A DNA stretch of 64,000 nt from Magnetovibrio sp. PR-2. GTDB taxonomy: Bacteria; Pseudomonadota; Alphaproteobacteria; Rhodospirillales; Magnetovibrionaceae. The translations under genes and the position numbers were made by a program. The stretch's first letter is position 1; each line of letters starts with the position of its first letter. The stretch covers positions 248,001-312,000 of the forward strand of contig NZ_JBAHUR010000003.1 in assembly GCF_036689815.1 (NCBI RefSeq), in the 5' to 3' direction. The notes beneath the pieces were generated by a model. It saw only the letters and a list, made by a program, of their open reading frames with translations. It was not told where the DNA came from and searched no databases. Of the stretch, positions 34,788 to 44,742 are shown one piece after another.

Positions 34788-34934
34788 GATGTTTTCCGAA
34801 CTTTTACTCTGTAAGGGGGCTCAAGGCCCTGACATTGCATGCTTCCGATCCCCTTGGCAAGGCTTTGAAACGGGGAGTTTCCTGGTTGTTCCAGGCGATG
34901 TGAATTTTTTTTGAAAAAAACGCCATATCATCGC

Positions 34935-34963
34935 TTGACGCCCACCCGGGGCTGCTTTACATA
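34935..34963 (+). promoter_or_regulatory. Promoter of tRNA-Asp
   Basis: TTGACG (34935-34940) and TACATA (34958-34963) are separated by 17 bases. The tRNA begins 55 bases downstream. Confidence 0.6.
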
Positions 34964-35017
34964 AACGCCACTTCGAACGGCGGACATGTTCCAAACTTCG
35001 AAGCCTCGGAAAGGCAT

Positions 35018-35094
<77 letters not shown>

Positions 35095-35104
35095 TTCCAA
35101 GCCT

Positions 35105-35137
35105 AAAAAACCGCAGCCCTTGGGTTGCGGTTTTTTG
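35105..35137 (+). terminator. Terminator after tRNA-Asp
   Basis: AAAAAACCGCA pairs with TGCGGTTTTTT around an inner CCTTGG; the stem itself supplies the T-run. Confidence 0.9.
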
Positions 35138-35280
35138 CTTTATCACCCCTAAAAATGACTCAAATATTGCGCCGCACAAATAATCTGTGTGGAATTCTCA
35201 TTCTGGACTTGAATGAACCGTAAAACTGGGTAGTGTGTGCCTACCCAATCGGGGATAGGTGTTTTGAGGGAAATACTCTA

Positions 35281-35286
35281 TATAAT
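35281..35286 (+). promoter_or_regulatory. Likely -10 element of the nuo operon
   Basis: A perfect TATAAT stands 244 bases before nuoA. No good -35 lies at the right distance, so an activator may help. Transcription would start near 35293 and produce a leader of about 237 bases. The 35138-35280 stretch upstream holds no gene that I can see. Confidence 0.5.
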
Positions 35287-35292
35287 CCGAAC

Positions 35293-35529
35293 CTCGAAAG
35301 GGGAGTGAGTCGCACCAAATGCTAATACAACAACGGTGCACGAACTCTTTTAGACAAAGAACAGCAACGGAACGGCCTGGGGAGTTCCGAAGAACTAAAG
35401 CGGCTACAGCCTGCTTGTGCTCTGAGATGTAAAAAAGCGCTTAGCGCCCTGAAATCTCTTTTGATAAACAAGCACAACGTGGTATTCGTTTTAGGCCTCC
35501 CCAGCTAACGTCTCGGCGGGAGCCCCATT
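35293..35529 (+). ncRNA. Structured leader RNA of the nuo operon, or overlapping small RNA
   Basis: This stretch has no plausible reading frame but several clear hairpins. GCACC (35312-35316) pairs with GGTGC inside flanking GAGT/ACTC and is followed by TTTT. AGTTC-CGAA-GAACT lies at 35383-35396. GGC-TACA-GCC lies at 35402-35411. A long arm joins TGCTTGT (35412-35418) with ACAAGCA (35468-35474), with inner pairs GAGAT/ATCTC and GCGC/GCGC. CTCCCCAG at 35497-35504 is a perfect complement of CTGGGGAG at 35377-35384. It can instead pair with GGGAG at 35518-35522, the nuoA ribosome-binding site. This is the architecture of a translational switch. It matches no leader I know by eye, and an independent small RNA is also possible. 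Confidence 0.5.
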
Positions 35530-35898
35530 ATGAGCGAAGCGCTCTTATCTGATTATTTCCCGGTTTTGGTATTTATCGGCATCGCTGGTGTCATGGCGGT
35601 CTTTATGATCGCGGCCAGCTGGATTATCGGCCGCCAAAAACCGGACCCCGAAAAAGATTCGGCCTACGAATGCGGCTTTGAAGCGTTCGAAGACGCGCGC
35701 ATCAAGTTTGATGTGCGTTTTTATCTTGTGGCCATCTTGTTCATCATCTTCGACCTTGAAGTCGCGTTCTTGTTCCCCTGGGCGGCGAACTTGGGCGCCA
35801 TAGGCCTGTTGGGCTTTTGGTCCATGATGATCTTTTTGGGTGTTCTCACCATCGGCTTTATTTATGAATGGAAGAAGGGAGCTCTGGAATGGGAGTAG
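35530..35898 (+). CDS. nuoA: NADH-quinone oxidoreductase subunit A
   Basis: NuoA is a small membrane subunit of respiratory complex I. The 122 residues hold three membrane helices and the conserved loop [20 protein letters not shown] between the first and second, which bears the cysteine next to the quinone cavity. GGGAG lies seven bases before the ATG and could be masked by leader pairing. It starts a 14-gene operon and its last ten bases overlap nuoB. Confidence 0.96.
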   Translation: MSEALLSDYFPVLVFIGIAGVMAVFMIAASWIIGRQKPDPEKDSAYECGFEAFEDARIKFDVRFYLVAILFIIFDLEVAFLFPWAANLGAIGLLGFWSMMIFLGVLTIGFIYEWKKGALEWE

Positions 35899-36452
35899 AC
35901 ACCAAACCCAGCCAAGCACAGAGCGCTGAGCTTCAGCCCATCCCCCCGGGATTGGAACAAGACGCCATCTTGGCCCAAGTTCAAGACGAGCTGAACGAGC
36001 GTGGCTTTGTCGTCGCTAATGTTGACAAGTTGGTCAACTGGGCGCGCACCGGTTCGCTTTGGCCCATGACCTTTGGTCTGGCGTGCTGCGCTGTGGAAAT
36101 GATCCACGCGTATATGAGCCGTTACGATCTGGACCGCATGGGCGTCGTACCGCGCCCGAGCCCGCGCCAGTCGGACGTGATCATCGTCGCCGGTACGCTT
36201 ACCAACAAAATGGCCCCGGCCTTTCGCAAAGTTTACGACCAAATGTCAGAGCCCCGGTGGGTGATCTCCATGGGCTCGTGCGCGAACGGTGGTGGGTACT
36301 ATCACTATTCCTATTCGGTGGTGCGCGGTTGTGACCGTGTGGTTCCGGTAGACATCTACGTGCCGGGCTGCCCGCCCACGGCTGAAGCGCTGATTTACGG
36401 CATCTTGCAGCTGCAAAAGAAGATTAAGCGGACCGGGACGCTGTTTCGCTAA
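35889..36452 (+). CDS. nuoB: NADH-quinone oxidoreductase subunit B
   Basis: NuoB carries cluster N2, which passes electrons to quinone. The four ligands are visible as Cys66-Cys67 in GLACCAVEM, Cys131 in MGSCANGGG and Cys161 in VPGCPPT. I start at the ATG at 35889 inside the end of nuoA, giving 187 residues; a longer frame lacks family support. Sequence and length are ordinary. Confidence 0.96.
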   Translation: MGVDTKPSQAQSAELQPIPPGLEQDAILAQVQDELNERGFVVANVDKLVNWARTGSLWPMTFGLACCAVEMIHAYMSRYDLDRMGVVPRPSPRQSDVIIVAGTLTNKMAPAFRKVYDQMSEPRWVISMGSCANGGGYYHYSYSVVRGCDRVVPVDIYVPGCPPTAEALIYGILQLQKKIKRTGTLFR

Positions 36453-36492
36453 GGCTTTCGTCTGAAAAGACAAACTGGGAGTTTTTGGACCT

Positions 36493-37113
36493 ATGGATCC
36501 AGCCCTTGAAGAACTAAAAGAAGTCATCACCTTATCGCTCAAGGAGTCCGTTCTGGACACGTCCGAGAGCCGTGGTGAGCTATCCATCGAAGTCATGCGC
36601 GACGATATCGAACGTGTTTTGACCTTCTTGCGTGACAATGTGAACTGCCAATTTAAGCAGTTGCTGGACCTTTGCGGTGTTGATTACCCCGAACGTGAAG
36701 AACGTTTTGAGGTGGTCTACAACTTGCTGTCCATGACGCACAACTTCCGCATCCGTGTGAAGGTGCGCACAGCAGGTCAGCCTGTGCCAAGCGTTGTCGG
36801 TGTGTTTTCCACCGCTGGCTGGTTTGAGCGTGAATGCTGGGATTTGTTCGGTGTGCCGTTCGAAGGCAATCCGGATCTGCGCCGCATCCTGACGGATTAC
36901 GGTTTCCAAGGCCATCCGCTGCGCAAAGACTTCCCGCTGACGGGTTTTGTTGAAATGCGCTACGACGATGAGAAAAAACGTGTTGTCTATGAGCCGGTGA
37001 AAATGACCCAGGAATTCCGCTCGTTCGATTTCCAAAGCCCGTGGGAAGGCGTGCCGCGCACGCTGCCGGGTGACGAGAAAGCCGAACAGCAAGCGGAAGA
37101 AGGGGAGGCTTAA
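36493..37113 (+). CDS. nuoC: NADH-quinone oxidoreductase subunit C
   Basis: NuoC is the 30-kDa peripheral-arm subunit that packs against NuoD. The 206 residues include [20 protein letters not shown] and the signature [20 protein letters not shown], followed by [17 protein letters not shown]. NuoC and NuoD are separate here, unlike the fused form in E. coli. The C-terminus ends in a short Glu/Ala-rich tail. It lies 40 bases after nuoB and three before nuoD. Confidence 0.96.
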   Translation: MDPALEELKEVITLSLKESVLDTSESRGELSIEVMRDDIERVLTFLRDNVNCQFKQLLDLCGVDYPEREERFEVVYNLLSMTHNFRIRVKVRTAGQPVPSVVGVFSTAGWFERECWDLFGVPFEGNPDLRRILTDYGFQGHPLRKDFPLTGFVEMRYDDEKKRVVYEPVKMTQEFRSFDFQSPWEGVPRTLPGDEKAEQQAEEGEA

Positions 37114-37116
37114 GCT

Positions 37117-38295
37117 ATGTCGCAAAACCAAATTAAAAACATGACGCTGAACTTCGGCCCGCAACACCCGGCGGCACACGGCGTTTTGCGCATGGTGTTG
37201 GAAATGGACGGCGAAATCGTCGACCGTGCCGACCCGCACATCGGTTTGCTGCACCGTGGCACCGAAAAGCTGATTGAAAACAAAACCTACCAACAAGCGA
37301 CGCCGTATTTTGATCGCTTGGACTATGTGGCGCCGCAAAACCAAGAACATGCATTTGTCTTGGCAGCCGAAAAGCTTTTGGGCATCGAGGTTCCGGAACG
37401 CGCCCAATATATTCGCGTGCTGTACTGCGAAATCGGCCGCATCTTGAACCACATCTTGAACGTTTCGTCTTACGCCATGGACGTCGGTGCCATGACGCCC
37501 ATGCTTTGGGCGTTTGAAGATCGTGAACGTTTGATGGAATTTTGCGAACGCGTCTGTGGCGCGCGCATGCACATGAACTACTTCCGCGTCGGCGGTGTGG
37601 CCCGTGACATGCCCGAAGGCCTGGCCGAAGACATCCTGGCGTGGGCCGATCAGTTCCCGCAGATGATCGACGACATGGAAACGTTGCTGACCAACAACCG
37701 TATCTTCAAACAGCGGACCGTTGACGTGGCCATCGTTTCCGAAGCCGAAGCGTTGGATTGGGGCTTTACCGGCCCGAACCTGCGGGCATCGGGCGTTGCT
37801 TGGGACTTGCGTAAATCGCAGCCCTACGACGCGTATGAGAAGATGGATTTCGACATTCCGGTGGGCAAGCACGGCGACTGTTATGATCGCTATTACATCC
37901 GCATGCTGGAAATGCGCGAAAGCTTGAAAATCATCAAGCAAGCCATTAACGAAATGCCCGAAGGCCCTGTTATCACTGAAGACCGTAAGGTCGCATCCCC
38001 GCCGCGCGCAGAGATGAAGAAGTCGATGGAACAGCTGATCCACCACTTCAAACTGATGACCGAAGGCATGCACGTGCCCGAAGGTGAAACCTATACCGCT
38101 GTCGAAGCACCCAAGGGCGAATTTGCCGTCTTTTTGGTGTCTGACGGCTCCAACAAACCGTATCGCTGTAAAATCCGCGCCCCTGGGTTTGCGCACCTGC
38201 AAGCCATGGACTTCATGTGCAAAGGTCACATGCTGGCCGACGCGGTCGCTGTGATCGGTTCTATTGATATTGTGTTTGGTGAGATCGATCGATGA
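37117..38295 (+). CDS. nuoD: NADH-quinone oxidoreductase subunit D
   Basis: NuoD is the 49-kDa subunit that forms the quinone cavity with NuoB. The 392 residues start [16 protein letters not shown], contain [11 protein letters not shown], and end with the family's VFGEIDR. All conserved histidines near the quinone site (HPAAH) are present. Its last four bases overlap the nuoE start as ATGA. Confidence 0.97.
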   Translation: MSQNQIKNMTLNFGPQHPAAHGVLRMVLEMDGEIVDRADPHIGLLHRGTEKLIENKTYQQATPYFDRLDYVAPQNQEHAFVLAAEKLLGIEVPERAQYIRVLYCEIGRILNHILNVSSYAMDVGAMTPMLWAFEDRERLMEFCERVCGARMHMNYFRVGGVARDMPEGLAEDILAWADQFPQMIDDMETLLTNNRIFKQRTVDVAIVSEAEALDWGFTGPNLRASGVAWDLRKSQPYDAYEKMDFDIPVGKHGDCYDRYYIRMLEMRESLKIIKQAINEMPEGPVITEDRKVASPPRAEMKKSMEQLIHHFKLMTEGMHVPEGETYTAVEAPKGEFAVFLVSDGSNKPYRCKIRAPGFAHLQAMDFMCKGHMLADAVAVIGSIDIVFGEIDR

Positions 38296-38894
38296 GTGAG
38301 ACTCCAATTACAGAGGGTGGCGTAGACTTCGCCTTTAGCCCCGAAAACCTAGAAGCGGCGAAAGCCATTCTGGCGAAATACCCCGAAGGCCGCGAAGCGA
38401 GCGCGACCATGCCGTTGTTGACCCTGGCTCAGCGCCAAAACGACAACTGGTTGCCGCGCGAAGCCATGGACGTGGTGGCGGATATGGTGGGCTTAGCCCC
38501 GATCCGCGTGTATGAGGTCGCGACCTTCTACACCATGTACAACTTAAAACCCGTGGGCAAAAACTTCGTTCAGGTCTGCACCAACATCTCTTGCCTCATC
38601 AAAGGCTCCGACGATGTGTTCAAGGCGTGCAAGAAGAAACTCGGCGTCGGCAATGGCGAAACCACCGAGGACGGCGCGTTCACGCTTTTGGAAGTCGAAT
38701 GCTTAGGTGCCTGCGTCAACGCACCGATGATGCAGATCAACGACGACTATTACGAAGACCTGACCGGGGAAACTACGGAAAAGGTCTTGGACGCGTTGGC
38801 AAAGGGCGAGCAGCCGACAACGGGTGTTCAGTCCGGTCTGCGTGTTGGCTGTCAACCGGCTGGTGGCTTGACCACCCTGACTGGGGAGGAATGA
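38292..38894 (+). CDS. nuoE: NADH-quinone oxidoreductase subunit E
   Basis: NuoE is the thioredoxin-like 24-kDa subunit with cluster N1a. The ligands are Cys96 and Cys101 (VCTNISC) and Cys137 and Cys141 (CLGAC). The N-terminal half has the helical region ending [15 protein letters not shown]. At 200 residues it is slightly longer than the E. coli protein through a Gly/Thr-rich C-terminal tail. Three bases separate it from nuoF. Confidence 0.96.
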   Translation: MSETPITEGGVDFAFSPENLEAAKAILAKYPEGREASATMPLLTLAQRQNDNWLPREAMDVVADMVGLAPIRVYEVATFYTMYNLKPVGKNFVQVCTNISCLIKGSDDVFKACKKKLGVGNGETTEDGAFTLLEVECLGACVNAPMMQINDDYYEDLTGETTEKVLDALAKGEQPTTGVQSGLRVGCQPAGGLTTLTGEE

Positions 38895-38897
38895 GCC

Positions 38898-40145
38898 ATG
38901 CTTCATGATCGTGATCGCATCTTCACCAACATCTATGGCATCCACGACACCGGCGTCAAAGGCGCCATGTCGCGCGGCGACTGGGACAACACCAAGGACC
39001 TGATCGCTAAGGGGCGCGAATGGATCGTCGACGAAATGAAGACGTCCGGCCTGCGTGGTCGCGGCGGTGCTGGCTTTGGCACGGGTATGAAGTGGTCCTT
39101 CATGCCCAAAGAAAGCGACGGTCGTCCGCACTATCTGGTCATCAACGCTGACGAAGGCGAACCGGGGACGTGTAAAGACCGCGAAATCCTGCGTGCTGAG
39201 CCGCACAAACTGATCGAAGGCGCTTTGCTGGCGTCCGTCGGTATTGGCGCACATGCGTGTTACATCTACGTGCGCGGTGAGTTCTATCGCGAAGCCGAAG
39301 CTTTACAAAAAGCCATCGACGAAGCCTATGCCGAAGGCCTTGTTGGCAAAAACGCCTGCAAATCCGGCTATGACTTCGACATCTACATTCACTTAGGCGC
39401 CGGCGCATACATCTGCGGCGAAGAAAGTGCCTTGATTGAAAGTATCGAAGGCAAAAAAGGTCAGCCGCGCTTAAAACCGCCGTTCCCCGCGAACTGTGGC
39501 TTGTATGGTTGCCCGACGACGGTGAACAACGTGGAATCCATCGCTGTGGTGCCGGATATCCTGCGCCGGGGCGGGGCTTGGTTTGCGGGCTTGGGCCGGG
39601 AAAATAACACGGGCGTGAAATTGTTCTGTGTGTCCGGCCACGTCAACAACCCGTGCACCTTCGAAGAAGAAATGGGCGTTCCCATGAAGGAAATGCTCGA
39701 AAAGCACTGCGGCGGCATTGTTGGCGGCTGGAACAACTTAAAAGGCGTCATTCCCGGCGGCTCTTCGGTTCCGGTCATGACCAAAGGCCAATGCGATAGT
39801 GCTTTGATGGACTATGACGGTTTGAAGGAGCACGGCTCGTCTTTGGGCACGGCTGCGGTCATCGTTATGGACCAATCCGTCGATATGGTGCGCGCGATTA
39901 CGCGCCTCAGCCGTTTTTACATGCATGAAAGCTGCGGCCAATGCACCCCGTGCCGTGAAGGTACGGGCTGGATGTGGCGCATGATGGAACGCATTAACGA
40001 AGGCAACGCCACCATCGACGAAATCGATTTGTTGGAAGACGTCACCCGCCGGATCGAGGGTCACACCATTTGTGCCCTTGGCGACGCGGCCGCTTGGCCG
40101 ATCCAAGGTCTGATCAAACATTTCCGTCATGAAATGGAAGATTAA
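38898..40145 (+). CDS. nuoF: NADH-quinone oxidoreductase subunit F
   Basis: NuoF binds NADH and FMN and holds cluster N3. The glycine loop [14 protein letters not shown] (53-66) binds the nucleotides, [16 protein letters not shown] follows, and the cluster ligands are in [11 protein letters not shown] (about 345-355) plus a later Cys near 390. The protein ends at HEMED, 415 residues. In another frame the DNA continues as [18 protein letters not shown] to a stop, which looks like a lost C-terminal tail and suggests a recent frameshift. The catalytic parts are intact. Confidence 0.95.
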   Translation: MLHDRDRIFTNIYGIHDTGVKGAMSRGDWDNTKDLIAKGREWIVDEMKTSGLRGRGGAGFGTGMKWSFMPKESDGRPHYLVINADEGEPGTCKDREILRAEPHKLIEGALLASVGIGAHACYIYVRGEFYREAEALQKAIDEAYAEGLVGKNACKSGYDFDIYIHLGAGAYICGEESALIESIEGKKGQPRLKPPFPANCGLYGCPTTVNNVESIAVVPDILRRGGAWFAGLGRENNTGVKLFCVSGHVNNPCTFEEEMGVPMKEMLEKHCGGIVGGWNNLKGVIPGGSSVPVMTKGQCDSALMDYDGLKEHGSSLGTAAVIVMDQSVDMVRAITRLSRFYMHESCGQCTPCREGTGWMWRMMERINEGNATIDEIDLLEDVTRRIEGHTICALGDAAAWPIQGLIKHFRHEMED

Positions 40146-40217
40146 GATCTTGGCGAAAGCCGGAACCAAACCTGCTGCCGACGCGGCCGAATAAGATTAG
40201 TTAGAGGAAGGGGAGCC

Positions 40218-42287
40218 ATGCCAAAGCTCACCATTGATGGACAGGAAATCGAAGTCGACGCCAGCATGACTGTGCTGCAGGCTTGCGAACAGGCCGGGAT
40301 TGAAATCCCGCGTTTCTGTTATCACGAACGACTGCCACTGTCCGGCAACTGCCGTATGTGTCTGGTGGAAATGGAACGCGCACCGAAGCCGGTCGCGTCA
40401 TGCTGTATGCCTGTGGGCGACGGTATGGTGATCCACACCAACACGGAAAAAGTCAAAAAGATGCGCGAAGCGGTGATGGAGTTCTTGCTCATCAATCACC
40501 CGCTGGACTGCCCGATCTGCGATCAAGGCGGCGAATGCGACCTGCAAGACCAAGCGGTAGGCTACGGTTGTGGCGAAAGCCGCTACGACGAAGAAAAACG
40601 CGCGGTCAAAGACAGCTACTACGGACCGCTGATCCGCACGCAAATGACGCGCTGCATTCACTGTACGCGCTGTGTGCGGTTCTCGTCCTCCATCGCGGGC
40701 ACGTCGGAGCTGGGCGGCACCTTCCGGGGTGAACACTTAGAAATCGGCACCTACGTCGGAAACACGATCAAGTCTGAGCTTTCAGGCAACATGATCGATT
40801 TGTGCCCCGTCGGTGCGCTGACCAACTTGCCGTATGCTTACAAAGCCCGCTCTTGGGAGCTGAAAAAGACCGAAAGCATCGATGTGCTGGACGGTTTGGG
40901 CGCGGCGATCCGCGTTGATGCACGCGGCGGCGAAGTGCTGCGCGTTATTCCGCGCTTGAACGACGATGTGAACGAAGAATGGCTGGGCGATAAATCGCGC
41001 TTTGCTTGTGACGGTCTGAACCGTCAGCGTTTGGATCGTCCGTACGTCAAAAAAGACGGCAAACTGACCCCGGTCAACTGGGACGACGCTTTTGCGGCCA
41101 TCAAAGCCAAAGTCGACGGCTTGGACGGTTCCAAAATCGCCGCACTCGCCGGTGACTTGGTGGACGTCGAAGCCATGACGGCATTGAAAGACTTGCTGGA
41201 AAGTTTGGGCTCCAAAAATATGGATTGCCGCCAAGAAGGCAGCGCCATGGCCCCAACCGTTCGCGCCAGCTACATCTTCAACTCCAGCATTGCCGGGATT
41301 GAAGAGGCCGACGCCATTTTGATCGTGGGCTCCAACACGCGCATCGAAAGCCCGGTCTTGAACGCCCGCATCCGCAAACGTTACCTCGAAGGCGGCTTAA
41401 GCGTCGGTGTGGTTGGCCCGGATGCGGATCTGACCTACAAAACCGAACACTTTGGTGGCGATGCCAACGTCTTGAACGACATCGCTTCGGGCAAGCATGC
41501 CTTTGCAGAAGTCCTGAAGGGTGCCGAGAAACCGATGATCATCGTCGGCGCAGGCGCTTTGATGCGCGCCGACGGTGCAGCCCTTTTGGCTGCTGCTAAG
41601 TCCATCGCGGACGCGACGGGCATGGTCAAAGACGGCTGGAACGGCTTTAACGTGTTGCAAACCGCAGCATCGCGCGTCGGCGGATTGGACATCGGCTTTG
41701 TGCCGGGCGAAGGCGGTCTGGACACCCAAGGCATCTTGGATGCTTGCGGCGACGGCAAAGTCGAAGTGCTGTATCTGTTGGGTGCTGACGGTATGGAAGC
41801 GGCGAAGCTTTCGGACACCTTCATCATCTACCAAGGCCACCACGGCGACAGCGGCGCACACTTGGCCGACGTCATCTTGCCGGGTGCCGCCTATACCGAG
41901 AAAAACGCAACCTTCGTCAACACCGAAGGCCGCGTGCAACGCACCAGCCTGGCCGTGTTCCCGCCGGGCGCGGCCAAAGAAGACTGGGCCATCGTTCGCG
42001 CCTTGTCGGGTGAGCTGGGCAAAACCTTGTCCTACAACACGCTCGCCGATGTGCGCGCACGTATGGCTGCACTGAACTCTGTGTTCGCCACCACCGACGA
42101 AATCCTGGTCGCAGACTGGGCTGATTTCGGCACGGCGGGTGAGCTCAATTCGAAACCGCTGACATCGCATATTCGGAACTATTACATGACCGACCCGATT
42201 TCACGCGCTTCTGAAACCATGGCGGCCTGCACGGCAGAGCTGTTGGGTGAGGGAAGCGAGACGGAAAGGACCGGCACCGATGGTTGA
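40218..42287 (+). CDS. nuoG: NADH-quinone oxidoreductase subunit G
   Basis: NuoG is the 75-kDa iron-sulfur subunit. The N-terminus has the [2Fe-2S] pattern [15 protein letters not shown], the [18 protein letters not shown] stretch for N5/N4 and [10 protein letters not shown]. The rest is a molybdopterin oxidoreductase-like domain without cofactor. At 689 residues it is the shorter, mitochondrial-type form; no N7 cluster motif of the E. coli type is seen. AGAGGAAGGGGAG precedes the ATG. It overlaps nuoH by eight bases. Confidence 0.96.
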   Translation: MPKLTIDGQEIEVDASMTVLQACEQAGIEIPRFCYHERLPLSGNCRMCLVEMERAPKPVASCCMPVGDGMVIHTNTEKVKKMREAVMEFLLINHPLDCPICDQGGECDLQDQAVGYGCGESRYDEEKRAVKDSYYGPLIRTQMTRCIHCTRCVRFSSSIAGTSELGGTFRGEHLEIGTYVGNTIKSELSGNMIDLCPVGALTNLPYAYKARSWELKKTESIDVLDGLGAAIRVDARGGEVLRVIPRLNDDVNEEWLGDKSRFACDGLNRQRLDRPYVKKDGKLTPVNWDDAFAAIKAKVDGLDGSKIAALAGDLVDVEAMTALKDLLESLGSKNMDCRQEGSAMAPTVRASYIFNSSIAGIEEADAILIVGSNTRIESPVLNARIRKRYLEGGLSVGVVGPDADLTYKTEHFGGDANVLNDIASGKHAFAEVLKGAEKPMIIVGAGALMRADGAALLAAAKSIADATGMVKDGWNGFNVLQTAASRVGGLDIGFVPGEGGLDTQGILDACGDGKVEVLYLLGADGMEAAKLSDTFIIYQGHHGDSGAHLADVILPGAAYTEKNATFVNTEGRVQRTSLAVFPPGAAKEDWAIVRALSGELGKTLSYNTLADVRARMAALNSVFATTDEILVADWADFGTAGELNSKPLTSHIRNYYMTDPISRASETMAACTAELLGEGSETERTGTDG

Positions 42288-43296
42288 ACTTTGGGACAAC
42301 TACCTGTGGCCGCTGATTTGGATCGTGATAAAGATCCTTGTCATCGTCGTGCCTCTCCTTTTGGCCGTGGCGTATCTGACCTACGCTGAACGCAAAGTTA
42401 TTGGCGCCATGCAGTTGCGCCGTGGCCCGAACGTTGTGGGGCCCTTTGGGTTGCTGCAACCCATGGCCGACGGTGCGAAGCTGTTTTTGAAGGAAACGAT
42501 TATTCCTTCATCCGCCAACCGCGCGGTGTTCTTGGTCGCCCCCATGCTGACCTTCTTCTTAGCCCTTGTGGCTTGGGCGGTTATTCCGTTCGGTGAAGGT
42601 TTGGTTTTGGCGGACATCAACGTCGGCATCTTGTATCTGTTCGCCATTAGCTCCTTGGGCGTGTATGGCGTGTTGATGGCAGGCTGGGCGTCGAACTCCA
42701 AATACGCATTTTTGGGCGCGCTACGCTCGGCCGCGCAGATGGTTTCTTACGAAGTCTCCATGGGCTTTGTGATCATCTCGGTCTTGGTGTGTGTGGGTTC
42801 GTTGAACCTCACCGACATCGTCGAGGCCCAGCGCGACATGTGGTTCGTCATTCCGTTGCTGCCCATGGCTGTGGTGTTTTTCATCTCGACCTTGGCGGAA
42901 ACCAACCGTCACCCGTTTGACCTTCCCGAAGCGGAAGCGGAACTTGTGGCCGGTTACAACGTCGAATATTCAGCCATGACGTTCGCTCTGTTCTTCTTGG
43001 GCGAATACGCCAACATGATCTTGATGTGTGGCATGACCACCGTCTTGTTCTTGGGCGGCTGGCTGCCGCCGTTCGACATTGCGCCGTTCAACCTGATCCC
43101 TGGACCGGTTTGGTTCGTGATCAAGATTGCGGCCTTGTTGTTTATCTTCATCTGGGTGCGTGCAAGCTTCCCGCGTTATCGCTATGACCAACTGATGCGT
43201 CTGGGCTGGAAAGTGTTCCTGCCGTTGTCGCTGGCGGCTGTAGTGATCGTGTCGGGCGTGCTGGTCACCTTCGATTTGCTGCCGAACGCAGGTTGA
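42280..43296 (+). CDS. nuoH: NADH-quinone oxidoreductase subunit H
   Basis: NuoH joins the membrane and peripheral arms and lines the quinone tunnel. The 338 residues, from the ATG at 42280, have eight membrane helices. They include [20 protein letters not shown] near 44-63, [20 protein letters not shown] near 207-226 and the final [16 protein letters not shown]. The conserved glutamates of the E-channel are present. The start lies within the end of nuoG. Confidence 0.96.
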   Translation: MVELWDNYLWPLIWIVIKILVIVVPLLLAVAYLTYAERKVIGAMQLRRGPNVVGPFGLLQPMADGAKLFLKETIIPSSANRAVFLVAPMLTFFLALVAWAVIPFGEGLVLADINVGILYLFAISSLGVYGVLMAGWASNSKYAFLGALRSAAQMVSYEVSMGFVIISVLVCVGSLNLTDIVEAQRDMWFVIPLLPMAVVFFISTLAETNRHPFDLPEAEAELVAGYNVEYSAMTFALFFLGEYANMILMCGMTTVLFLGGWLPPFDIAPFNLIPGPVWFVIKIAALLFIFIWVRASFPRYRYDQLMRLGWKVFLPLSLAAVVIVSGVLVTFDLLPNAG

Positions 43297-43312
43297 GGAG
43301 GGGAATGATAAA

Positions 43313-43801
43313 ATGAGCTTCATCAACCGACACATTCAGGCATTTTTGCTGGTGGAACTGCTGCAAGGCATGATGCTGACGCTGCGTTATATGTTCCGTC
43401 CGAAAGTGACGCTGAACTATCCATATGAAAAAGGCCCGCTGAGCCCGCGTTTTCGCGGTGAGCACGCGCTGCGCCGCTACCCCAATGGGGAAGAGCGCTG
43501 CATCGCGTGTAAACTGTGCGAAGCGGTCTGCCCGGCGCAAGCCATCACCATCGAAGCCGAGCCGCGTGACGACGGGTCCCGTCGCACCACGCGCTACGAC
43601 ATCGACATGACCAAGTGCATCTACTGTGGTTTCTGCGAAGAAGCCTGTCCGGTGGACGCCATTGTCGAAGGTCCGAACTTCGAATACGCCACGGAAACTC
43701 GGGAAGAGTTGATGTACGACAAAGACAAACTTCTGGCCAATGGTGCACGTTGGGAGGTCGAGTTGGACCTTCGCCTGCGTGCCGATGCGCCATATCGCTG
43801 A
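43313..43801 (+). CDS. nuoI: NADH-quinone oxidoreductase subunit I
   Basis: NuoI holds clusters N6a and N6b. Both eight-iron ferredoxin motifs are complete: [12 protein letters not shown] and [12 protein letters not shown]. The N-terminal amphipathic helix and the [17 protein letters not shown] segment are typical. At 162 residues it is the alphaproteobacterial/mitochondrial length. GAGGAGGGG lies before the ATG. Confidence 0.97.
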   Translation: MSFINRHIQAFLLVELLQGMMLTLRYMFRPKVTLNYPYEKGPLSPRFRGEHALRRYPNGEERCIACKLCEAVCPAQAITIEAEPRDDGSRRTTRYDIDMTKCIYCGFCEEACPVDAIVEGPNFEYATETREELMYDKDKLLANGARWEVELDLRLRADAPYR

Positions 43802-43814
43802 GGAGCCAGAAGAT

Positions 43815-44420
43815 ATGATTGAAGCACTCGTTTTTTACATGTTCGCAACCATCTGCGTCGTTTCCGGCGTTTTGGTGGTCACGCGACGCAACCCGGTTCA
43901 TTCGGTGTTGTTCCTCATCTTGGCGTTTTTCAACGCAGGCGCACTGTTCGTGCTGGCCGGGGCGGAATTCATCGCCATGCTGTTGATTGTCGTCTACGTC
44001 GGCGCCGTTGCGGTCTTGTTCATGTTCGTCGTCATGATGCTGGACGTGGCCGTGGTGGAAATGAAGCAAAAGCTTGCGGGCTACTTGCCGCTGGGTTTGC
44101 TGGTGGTTGCGATCTTCACCGGTGAATTGCTGGCGTCCAGCTTAGCGTGGCACTTTGCACCCGAAGCCGCCGCCAACGTTCAAGACGCCATACCCACAGG
44201 CGTGGACAACACGACGTCGCTGGGTTTGTTGATCTACACCAAATACATCTATCTGTTCCAAGCCGCAGGTCTTGTCCTGTTGGTCGCTATGATCGGTGCC
44301 ATCGTTTTGACGCACCGCAAGCGCCCCGACAGCAAGAAACAGGTCATCGCCGCACAGTTGGCGCGCGACCCCAACCAGTCTGTTGAGCTGAAGAAAGTCG
44401 AAAGCGGGAGGGGCATCTGA
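43815..44420 (+). CDS. nuoJ: NADH-quinone oxidoreductase subunit J
   Basis: NuoJ is a five-helix membrane subunit near the quinone site. I start at the ATG at 43815 (201 residues) behind GAGGAGCC; the frame is open further upstream but only overlaps nuoI. The pi-bulge helix region reads [19 protein letters not shown]. Its stop shares one base with the nuoK start (TGATG). Confidence 0.95.
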   Translation: MIEALVFYMFATICVVSGVLVVTRRNPVHSVLFLILAFFNAGALFVLAGAEFIAMLLIVVYVGAVAVLFMFVVMMLDVAVVEMKQKLAGYLPLGLLVVAIFTGELLASSLAWHFAPEAAANVQDAIPTGVDNTTSLGLLIYTKYIYLFQAAGLVLLVAMIGAIVLTHRKRPDSKKQVIAAQLARDPNQSVELKKVESGRGI

Positions 44421-44728
44421 TGGATATCGGTCTGGCACATTATCTGGCAGTCGGCGCGATCTTATTCGCAACCGGCATGTTTGGAATTTTCCTCAACCGC
44501 AAGAACGTGATCGTCATCTTGATGTCGGTCGAACTGTTGCTGCTTGCGGTCAACATTAACTTCGTGGCGTTTTCCGTGGAACTCGGCGACATGGTGGGGC
44601 AGGTGTTTACCTTGTTCATCCTGACCGTCGCTGCCGCTGAAGCCGCCATCGGTCTCGCCATCTTGGTGGTGTTCTTCCGCAACCGTGGCTCCATCGCGGT
44701 TGATGACATCAACTCCATGAAGGGCTGA
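44420..44728 (+). CDS. nuoK: NADH-quinone oxidoreductase subunit K
   Basis: NuoK is a three-helix subunit that takes part in proton transfer. The 102 residues have the conserved Glu in [20 protein letters not shown] and the second in [15 protein letters not shown]. The length is exactly that of the family. The start overlaps nuoJ by one base. Confidence 0.96.
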   Translation: MDIGLAHYLAVGAILFATGMFGIFLNRKNVIVILMSVELLLLAVNINFVAFSVELGDMVGQVFTLFILTVAAAEAAIGLAILVVFFRNRGSIAVDDINSMKG

Positions 44729-44742
44729 GGGGACGTATTGAA

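Noticed and set aside
34895-34925. T8/A7 stretch before tRNA-Asp as a terminator of gmhA
   Set aside because: It is upstream of gmhA, which reads leftward, and has no GC stem. It is more likely part of the AT-rich promoter region.
35293-35529. 6S RNA or tmRNA in the nuo leader
   Set aside because: A few words (CTGAGATG, TACAGCCTGC) recall E. coli 6S RNA, but the order is wrong and no long closing stem joins the ends. There is no tRNA-like end or tag frame for tmRNA. Kept only as an unassigned structured leader.
36580-38307. 575-codon open frame antisense to nuoC-nuoD
   Set aside because: It crosses two real genes on the other strand and shows no recognisable motif.
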